The position numbers and the translations under genes are program-made. The notes beneath the pieces were generated by a model. That model worked only from the letters and a program-made list of their open reading frames with translations. It was not told the origin of the DNA and ran no database searches. A stretch of DNA of 45,927 bases from AG41 sp035943095 (GTDB lineage: Bacteria; Gemmatimonadota; Gemmatimonadetes; Gemmatimonadales; GWC2-71-9), in assembly GCA_035943095.1 (NCBI GenBank), contig DASZCN010000027.1, forward strand, positions 1-45,927, given 5' to 3'. Shown in pieces: positions 8,746 through 14,414 of this stretch (positions are counted from its first letter, which is position 1; each line of letters opens with the position of its first letter).

Positions 8746-8829
8746 ATGCGCCACATTTCGTCCGATCGTCCTCGACATTGCCCTTCCGTGGTCCCTTCTG
8801 GAGTGCCATGCAGATGTAGTTGCCGGTAG
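8746..8829 (+). CDS. Cys-rich leader peptide upstream of SusC2 (27 aa)
   Basis: ATG at 8746 lies 8 nt after AGGAG (8733-8737). The peptide begins MRHISSDRPRHCP and ends VPCRCSCR, with Cys at 12, 22, 24 and 26. The leader ORF before SusC3 has the same SD context (CCAGGAG), Cys12-Pro13 at the same position and Arg-Cys-Ser just before its stop, although the DNA in between has diverged. The last codons include AGA, TGT and AGT, which should be rare at this GC content. The stop overlaps the 5' arm of a 10-bp hairpin. The geometry fits a translation-dependent attenuator or leader peptide (inference). Too short for domain assignment. Confidence 0.55.
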   Translation: MRHISSDRPRHCPSVVPSGVPCRCSCR

Positions 8830-8851
8830 GCCGTCAGCGTTGGCCTGCCGG
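8823..8851 (+). promoter_or_regulatory. 10-bp hairpin overlapping the end of the SusC2 leader ORF
   Basis: CCGGTAGGCC (8823-8832) pairs with GGCCTGCCGG (8842-8851), one G-T wobble, 9-nt loop. The leader ORF's last sense codon and stop (8824-8829) lie in the 5' arm, so a ribosome terminating there would melt it. No T-run follows. It sits about 100 nt before the SusC2 start. Confidence 0.45.
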
Positions 8852-8952
8852 ACTTCCGCGTCATGGACTCACCGCGCCGAACCGCGGGTGCTATTGGGTG
8901 CGCCCCGGCCGGCCGGACCCTGTTCGAAGACCTTTGGATGAGGATACGCGCA

Positions 8953-11900
8953 ATGAACGTCCTTCGCATTCGCCATTTGCTTGGCGTCGCGGCTGCGTTC
9001 CTGCTGGCCGCGGGGTTTGTCGCCAGGCCGGTGCAAGCCCAGCAGGGCACCATCGCTGGGCGCATAACTGATAAATCCAACCAACAGCCGGTCGGGGGTG
9101 CCGAGGTGCTCGTCGTGGGCACGAGCCTGCAGACGCGCACCGGGCGGGATGGCCAATACACGATCAGCAAGGTGCCCGCCGGCCAGTACAGCTTGCAGGT
9201 GCGGTTGATCGGGTATGCGACCACGACAAGCGCCGTGACCGTAGCGCCCGGGGCGTCCGCGACCCTCGATTTCGCGCTCGCCCCCGCCGCCATACCGCTC
9301 GACGCCGTCGTCGTCTCGGCGACCGGCCAGGAGCAGCTCAAGCGCGAGCTGGGGAACAGCGTCGCGACCATCGATGCTGCGAAGGTTACCCAAGAAGCGG
9401 CGCCCGCCAACACGGCGGACTTGTTGAACTCGCGTGTACCAGGCGTCGAAGTGCTGCAGAGCGGGGGGGCCACGGGATCAGGCTCCCGGATCCGTATCCG
9501 CGGCGCCACCAGTCTGTCGCTTGCGAACGAACCGATCATCGTGGTGGATGGCGTCCGCATCGATAACTCGCCCCAAGCCGGAGACCTTCAGAACTTCACG
9601 GGGGGTCAGGCGCCGTCGCGCATCAACGACCTGAACCCCGACGATATCGAGTCCATTGAGGTTTCCAAAGGACCGGCGGCGTCGGTGTTGTACGGCACGG
9701 ACGCTGCAAACGGGGTGATCCAGATTACCACGAAGCGCGGGCGCCCCGGGCCGACGAAGTGGACGGCGTACGCCGAGGGCGGCGCACTGAATGACGAAAC
9801 GGCCTGGCCGGCGAACTACGCCGCGGTGGACGCCGCGGGGAACAACTGCCCCCTGCCGTTCTCGGGTTTGGGGGCGTGCACGATCGCCGGCGTCCATAGC
9901 TTCAACCCATTGATTCAGAACTCCCCGTTCCGGACTGGTGTGCACCAGCAGTACGGCGTCAATGCTTCGGGCGGGAACGAAGCCACGACCTTCTACCTCG
10001 CTGGCGACTTCCAGCGTGAGAAGGGGGTCTACGAATCGAACGACCTGAGGAAGACGAGCCTGCGCGCCAATCTGCGCGACCAGGTCAGCCGGTTATTGGA
10101 CTTGCAGGCAAACGTCGGGTACGTGTCGAGCAACCTCAACCTCCCACAGAACGACAACAACAACCAGGGGATCCTCTCGAGTGGATTGCTCGGCAATCCG
10201 AACGGATTCCAGCCGGACACGTCGAATGGCGGCTATGGGTTCGCGACCCCAGCACAGGCGAATCAGGTCCTCTCAAATGAGCGAACCGAGCGTTTCACCG
10301 GCGGCATCACCGCGAACTTCCGGCCGTCCAGCTTTCTGACGATGCGGAGTACCGTTGGCTACGACGTGACGAACCAATCCGACAACGGATTCGTGCCTCC
10401 CGGCGTCATTCCGCTGAGCACCGCGCAGCTGCAGGGAAACGCCACGCAAAACCGGGCCCAGATCTTCGCCTACACGGCGAACTTCTCCACCACAGCGACA
10501 TTCCGGCTGTCGTCGGCGATTACGTCCAACACGACGGCCGGCCTCCAGTTCTACAAGAACGTCTTCCAGCAGGTGCAGGCGTCGGGCCGGGTGATTATTC
10601 CGGGCACGGAAGGCGTTTCCGGTGTCGTGTTCCCGTCCGTTCACGATACAACGGCGCCGGCCGTGACTCTCGGTGGTTTTGGTGAAGAGGATATCGCGAT
10701 TCACGATCGCCTGTACTTCAGCGCGGCGATCCGTCGGGACGGTCACTCGGCATTCGGTTCGAGCTTCGGCGCCATCAACTATCCCAAGTTGTCCGGCTCG
10801 TGGGTAGTCTCCGAGGAGCCGTTCTTCCCACGGCTGTCCTGGCTCTCCACGTTGCGCCTGCGGGCGGCGTGGGGCAAGTCCGGCCGGGCACCCGAGCCGT
10901 TGGATGCGCTCCAGTTTTCGCTGCCGGTGGCGGTCGCAGCCAACGGTACGGATGTGCCGGGCGTCGCCGTGGGCAGCGTCGGCAACACCAGCCTCAAGCC
11001 GGAGCAGACGCGCGAATTCGAGACAGGGTTCGACGCGGACTTCGCCCAGCAGCGGATCCACTTCGAAGCGACGTACTACGACAAAAACTCCAAGGACGCC
11101 CTGGTGGATGTCCCCATCGCCGGGTCAGTGGGCGAGGGTGCGGGACCGGGCGAGGCCGTCATCACCAGACTGTTCAACCTCGGTGAGGTGAGCAACAAGG
11201 GCTTCGAGCTGCTCCTCACCGCGCAGGTGGTGAACCGCGAGAACGTCAGCTGGAGCTTGACCGCGAGTGCGTGGGGCAACAAGAATCGCGTGCTCAGCAC
11301 CGGGCCAGGCAACACGCCCATCATCTTTGGTCTCGGTGGAGCCACCCAGCGCCAGGAAACCGGTTATTCCGCCGGCGGCTACTGGGACCGGAGCTATACC
11401 TACAAAGATTTGAACGGCGATGGGATTATCGAGCCCGCGGAGGTCACGGTCGATGCGACCCCGTCGTTCCAGGGCTCGTCGGTGCCGACGCACGGTGCCA
11501 CACTGTCCACCGAGGTGAACCTCGCGCGGCATGTGCGCCTGTACGGCCTGCTCGACGGCCGCTGGGGCAACAAGCTCGACAACGCCACCGAGAGCTTCCG
11601 CTGCCTGTTCTTCTCGTGCGCTGCATTCAACGTCAAGTCGACGCCGCTCGCGGATCAAGCCGCCGCGGTCGGGGACGCGTTCTACGGCACGGAGACGGGG
11701 TTCTTCCAGGACGCGGGCTTCGTCAAGCTGCGCGAGGTGTCCGTCACGTATTTCGCACCGCCCGAGTGGGCGTCGCGGATCGGCGCGTCGACCCTCAGCT
11801 TCACGCTCTCGGGCCGTAACCTGGCGACGTGGACCAAGTACAAGGGGGCGGACCCCGAGTTGAACACGATCGGCCAGTTCAACTTCAGCGTGGCCGACTT

Positions 11901-11955
11901 CTTGACCCAGCCGCCGGTCCGGTACTTCACGGGTCGCGTCAACGTCACCTTCTGA
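8953..11955 (+). CDS. SusC/RagA-family TonB-dependent outer-membrane receptor 2 (module A)
   Basis: A 1000-residue importer. It has a signal peptide ending RPVQAQQ (about 30) and a carboxypeptidase-regulatory-like domain (about 32-110; GTIAGRITDKSNQ, then VPAGQYSLQVRLIGY). The plug (about 115-245) shows LDAVVVSATG, SRIRIRGATS, IIVVDGVRID, LNPDDIESIEVSKG, VLYGTDAANG and QITTKRG. The barrel ends in NVTF with the usual terminal Phe. A loop contains DLNGDGIIEPAEV, an EF-hand-like calcium-binding pattern. A Cys pair sits at RCLFFSC. The start at 8953 has GAGGA 8 nt upstream; the ATG at 8938 lacks an SD. SusD2 follows after 17 bp. It is closely related to SusC3. The ligand is unknown. Confidence 0.94.
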   Translation: MNVLRIRHLLGVAAAFLLAAGFVARPVQAQQGTIAGRITDKSNQQPVGGAEVLVVGTSLQTRTGRDGQYTISKVPAGQYSLQVRLIGYATTTSAVTVAPGASATLDFALAPAAIPLDAVVVSATGQEQLKRELGNSVATIDAAKVTQEAAPANTADLLNSRVPGVEVLQSGGATGSGSRIRIRGATSLSLANEPIIVVDGVRIDNSPQAGDLQNFTGGQAPSRINDLNPDDIESIEVSKGPAASVLYGTDAANGVIQITTKRGRPGPTKWTAYAEGGALNDETAWPANYAAVDAAGNNCPLPFSGLGACTIAGVHSFNPLIQNSPFRTGVHQQYGVNASGGNEATTFYLAGDFQREKGVYESNDLRKTSLRANLRDQVSRLLDLQANVGYVSSNLNLPQNDNNNQGILSSGLLGNPNGFQPDTSNGGYGFATPAQANQVLSNERTERFTGGITANFRPSSFLTMRSTVGYDVTNQSDNGFVPPGVIPLSTAQLQGNATQNRAQIFAYTANFSTTATFRLSSAITSNTTAGLQFYKNVFQQVQASGRVIIPGTEGVSGVVFPSVHDTTAPAVTLGGFGEEDIAIHDRLYFSAAIRRDGHSAFGSSFGAINYPKLSGSWVVSEEPFFPRLSWLSTLRLRAAWGKSGRAPEPLDALQFSLPVAVAANGTDVPGVAVGSVGNTSLKPEQTREFETGFDADFAQQRIHFEATYYDKNSKDALVDVPIAGSVGEGAGPGEAVITRLFNLGEVSNKGFELLLTAQVVNRENVSWSLTASAWGNKNRVLSTGPGNTPIIFGLGGATQRQETGYSAGGYWDRSYTYKDLNGDGIIEPAEVTVDATPSFQGSSVPTHGATLSTEVNLARHVRLYGLLDGRWGNKLDNATESFRCLFFSCAAFNVKSTPLADQAAAVGDAFYGTETGFFQDAGFVKLREVSVTYFAPPEWASRIGASTLSFTLSGRNLATWTKYKGADPELNTIGQFNFSVADFLTQPPVRYFTGRVNVTF

Positions 11956-11972
11956 GCTCGAGGAAAAATACC

Positions 11973-13442
11973 ATGAAGAACATAGCCAAACTGCTCGGGC
12001 TCCTCGCACTCGGCGTGACGCTGCCGCAAGCCGGCTGCAACGACCCGCTGACGGTTAGGACTCCGGACATCGTGCCGCCGACTGTCCTCAACGATACAAG
12101 TGCCCTCGCCACTCTGCGCGCCGGGGCGATCGGTGATTTCTCGATCGCCTATACCGGAGACCACCCCGACGGATCGGGCGGCACCGCGGAGGGAGTCATT
12201 CTGTACGGCGGTCTCCTCGCCGACGAGTACATCGACTCGGAGACGTTCCCCACGCGCATCGAGGTGGATGCGCGGACGATGCATCTCACGAATGCGGACG
12301 TCGATTTGTGGTACCGTCTCCTCCACCGGGCGCGGAACTCCGCGGAAATCGCCGCCGACGCGTACCGGCGGCTCCGTCCCATGGACGCGGGCAATCCCGA
12401 GGTCCTCAATCTCGCCGGGTTCACCTACGTCTTCTTGGCGGAAACGTTCTGCTCCGGAGTGCCCGTCAGTCACCTGAACGCCGATGGCAGCATTACGTAC
12501 GGGACGCCATTGACCACGGTGGCATTGCTCGATACCGCGATCGCCCGGTTCGATTCGGCGATCTCGATCGCGACGGCGCTCCCCGGCAGCGCGGCGGCCA
12601 CCCAGATGATACAGCTGGGCACAATCGGCAAGGCACGCGCGTTGCTGTTCCGGGCGCAGCGCCCGGGCGGTCAGCTCGGAGACTTGGTGGCCGCGGCAGC
12701 CTTGGCGGCCACCGTGCCGACGAGCTTCACGTACGCTCAGGAGCACACGACGACCACCGATCGCGAGAACAACGGCGTCTTCAACGCCGGTGCGACGGAC
12801 AGCCGCTATTCGATATCAGACTCGACTCCTGGAGACACGGTGCGTGGGAGGGAGGGAACCAATGGGTTCCCGTTCCTCTCCGTACCCGATCCCCGCACCC
12901 CCGTCCAAATCGATCCGGGCGGTGTCGGGTTCGACGGAACGACGCCATTGTGGGACAACCTTCGCTACGGCAGCCGGACGTCGCCGATCACGGTGGCCAC
13001 GGGCGTGGAAGCGCGACTTATTGAAGCGGAAAACGCGCTCGCCACCGGGAGTTTCGCGACGTTTCTCGCCGATCTGAACGAACCTCGTGAGAATCCGGCC
13101 GAGCGGGCCTACTTCAACCCCAACCCAGTCGACCCGGCCAATCCGGCGACAGCAGCGGTCGGCGTGCTGCCGGATCTCACAGCCGCGGATACGGTGAATG
13201 CCGGAGGGGCGGTGAACCTTCTGTTCGCCGAGCGAGCACGCTGGCTATGGCTCACCGCACATCGATTGGGTGATTTGCGACGGCTGATCGTGCAATACGG
13301 GAAAACTCAGGATCAGGTGTTCCCCGTTGGCCGTTACTTCAAGGGCCAACCGCCCACCTACGGGGTCGATGTGAACCTGCCGGTGCCGGTGACGGAACAG
13401 AATAACCCGAACTTTACGGCCTGCCTCGACCGCCTGCCGTAG
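11973..13442 (+). CDS. SusD/RagB-family outer-membrane lipoprotein 2 (module A)
   Basis: Surface substrate-binding lipoprotein partnering SusC2; 489 residues. The lipoprotein signal is LPQAGC (Cys about 22). The alpha-helical repeats have the pattern LRAGAIGDFSIAYTG, then LADEYIDSETFP, FLAETFCSGVPVS and the C-terminal FAERARWLWLTAHRLGDLRRL. The end (EQNNPNFTACLDRLP) matches SusD3. GAGGAA at 11960-11965 sets the ATG at 11973. SusC2, SusD2 and the terminator at 13469-13499 form one transcript. It belongs to the same subfamily as SusD3 and differs from SusD1. No binding residues for a specific ligand can be named. Confidence 0.92.
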   Translation: MKNIAKLLGLLALGVTLPQAGCNDPLTVRTPDIVPPTVLNDTSALATLRAGAIGDFSIAYTGDHPDGSGGTAEGVILYGGLLADEYIDSETFPTRIEVDARTMHLTNADVDLWYRLLHRARNSAEIAADAYRRLRPMDAGNPEVLNLAGFTYVFLAETFCSGVPVSHLNADGSITYGTPLTTVALLDTAIARFDSAISIATALPGSAAATQMIQLGTIGKARALLFRAQRPGGQLGDLVAAAALAATVPTSFTYAQEHTTTTDRENNGVFNAGATDSRYSISDSTPGDTVRGREGTNGFPFLSVPDPRTPVQIDPGGVGFDGTTPLWDNLRYGSRTSPITVATGVEARLIEAENALATGSFATFLADLNEPRENPAERAYFNPNPVDPANPATAAVGVLPDLTAADTVNAGGAVNLLFAERARWLWLTAHRLGDLRRLIVQYGKTQDQVFPVGRYFKGQPPTYGVDVNLPVPVTEQNNPNFTACLDRLP

Positions 13443-13468
13443 ACTCGCTGAAGGATGGGATCAAAGGG

Positions 13469-13499
13469 AGGGAGGGGCGCTTCTGCCCCTCCCTTCTTT
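13469..13499. terminator. bidirectional terminator between SusD2 and plug protein 1
   Basis: A 10-bp stem: AGGGAGGGGC (13469-13478), 6-nt loop, GCCCCTCCCT (13485-13494), followed by TCTTT on the plus strand. It separates the convergent stops of SusD2 and plug protein 1. The minus-strand side has only a short T stretch further on. Confidence 0.8.
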
Positions 13500-13936
13500 C
13501 ATAACGAGGAGCTGCGCCCGTCCTTGGTCTTGATGAGGATCACGCCGCTCCCAGAGTTCGTGCCGTACATGGTGGTGCCTTCGAGGCCGTCAAAGATATA
13601 GATGGCGTCGATGGACTCGGCCTCGACCGTGTCGAGGTTCCGGAAGTCCGGCATGCGGACGTTGTCGAGCACGATCACCGGTGGATCGTCGAAGAGGAGA
13701 CTCGTCCGTCCGCGTCGAATGAGCTTTGAGGGTCGTCCGTTCTCGTCCTCTTGGGTGAGTAACATTGGAGCGTCCTGCTTCAGCACCTGCCACGCCGTGT
13801 GTGCTCCGTGGCCCGCGATGTCGGACGCGGTGATGACGTAGGTCCCCGCCGGGAGACCATCACTGACGTTACGGGCAATGGCTGGTCCGCAGGCTAAGGG
13901 AAGGACGATGAGAGGGGCTAACAGCACTGCCTTCAT
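13499..13936 (-). CDS. stand-alone TonB plug-domain secreted protein 1
   Basis: A 145-residue secreted protein made almost only of a TonB-receptor plug domain. After the signal (MKAVLLAPLIVLPLACGPAIA) come an ITASDI helix region, SKLIRRGRTSLLF, VIVLDNVRMPDF, a helix with AESIDAIYIFDG, then TTMYGTNSGSGVILIKTKDG. The last parts parallel IIVVDGVRID, DIESIEVSKG and YGTDAANGVIQITTK in SusC2. There is no barrel and no room for one. GAGG five nt before ATG 13936 fixes the start, shared with the paralog at 19313. The gene converges on SusD2. Likely periplasmic, by SPase I cleavage after AIA or as a lipoprotein via LPLAC. Role unknown; decoy plug, adaptor or assembly factor are possibilities. Confidence 0.8.
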   Translation of the reverse strand: MKAVLLAPLIVLPLACGPAIARNVSDGLPAGTYVITASDIAGHGAHTAWQVLKQDAPMLLTQEDENGRPSKLIRRGRTSLLFDDPPVIVLDNVRMPDFRNLDTVEAESIDAIYIFDGLEGTTMYGTNSGSGVILIKTKDGRSSSL

Positions 13937-13972
13937 GAGGGCCTCGCGGTTCGAGGGCAAGCCTGCCCGACT

Positions 13973-14001
13973 ATAGTCGGCGCGCGGGTGCCGAGCGTCA
14001 A
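13973..14001 (-). promoter_or_regulatory. promoter of plug protein 1
   Basis: Minus strand: TTGACG (13996-14001), 17 nt, GACTAT (13973-13978). The -10 lies in the 10-nt palindrome GACTATAGTC (13969-13978), a possible operator. The paralog has TTGACC at a similar distance from its start. Confidence 0.5.
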
Positions 14002-14063
14002 GCCTCGTCATCACCATTCTCTGACAACCTCCGGAAAAAGCTGCGCCGCGGTGTACGTCGCGA

Positions 14064-14107
14064 ATTGCAACGTTTCCCTTGCGACCCCACAGGATGCGCG
14101 GCACGTT
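14064..14107 (+). promoter_or_regulatory. conserved upstream block of SusC3 (module B)
   Basis: ATTGCAAC at 14064-14071, then CCTTGCGAC starting at 14077 and CGGCAC at 14099. The spacing inside the block is identical to the SusC2 copy (22 nt from block start to CGGCAC). It lies between the divergent plug 1 and SusC3 genes, about 160 nt before the second leader ORF. Confidence 0.45.
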
Positions 14108-14265
14108 CACCGCTGACTGACCCTAGGGCCGTCAAGCGCCCGCTGGTTGTTCCGCTCGAGCGTCCGGGCGCGCCGCCGCGTATGCAGTCGCGTTAGGCAG
14201 GAGACGACCCCCAACTGGTCGACGGGTTGCCGTTTGCCGTTCAACCTGATCCAGGAGGTGGGACT

Positions 14266-14343
14266 ATGTGCCGTCCGCTGTCCGGTTCGTTCCCCCGGTG
14301 TCCCCTCATGCCCAGGCCTCCTCACGCCCGATGTAGCGGGTAG
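14266..14343 (+). CDS. Cys-rich leader peptide upstream of SusC3 (25 aa)
   Basis: ATG at 14266 lies 7 nt after a near-perfect SD (AGGAGG, 14253-14258). The peptide begins MCRPLSGSFPRCP and ends HARCSG, with Cys at 2, 12 and 23. Cys12-Pro13 and the terminal Arg-Cys-Ser match the leader ORF before SusC2. The penultimate codons CGA TGT are ones expected to be rare at high GC. The SD is stronger than that of SusC3 itself, which argues that it is translated. The downstream folding is weaker than in module A. Proposed role: leader peptide controlling SusC3-SusD3 (inference). Confidence 0.55.
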   Translation: MCRPLSGSFPRCPLMPRPPHARCSG

Positions 14344-14388
14344 TCTCGCGCGATTCGGTAGACCCTTGAGGCTTTGTCGCGACCGCAA

Positions 14389-14404
14389 CCTCTAGCATGA
14401 GAGG
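14389..14404 (+). promoter_or_regulatory. small hairpin over the SusC3 ribosome binding site
   Basis: CCTCT (14389-14393) and AGAGG (14400-14404) pair around a 6-nt loop that contains the ATG at 14397. The 3' arm covers the GAGAGGG that serves the start at 14415, so folding would hide the SD. Confidence 0.3.
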
Positions 14405-14414
14405 GCAGATCATC

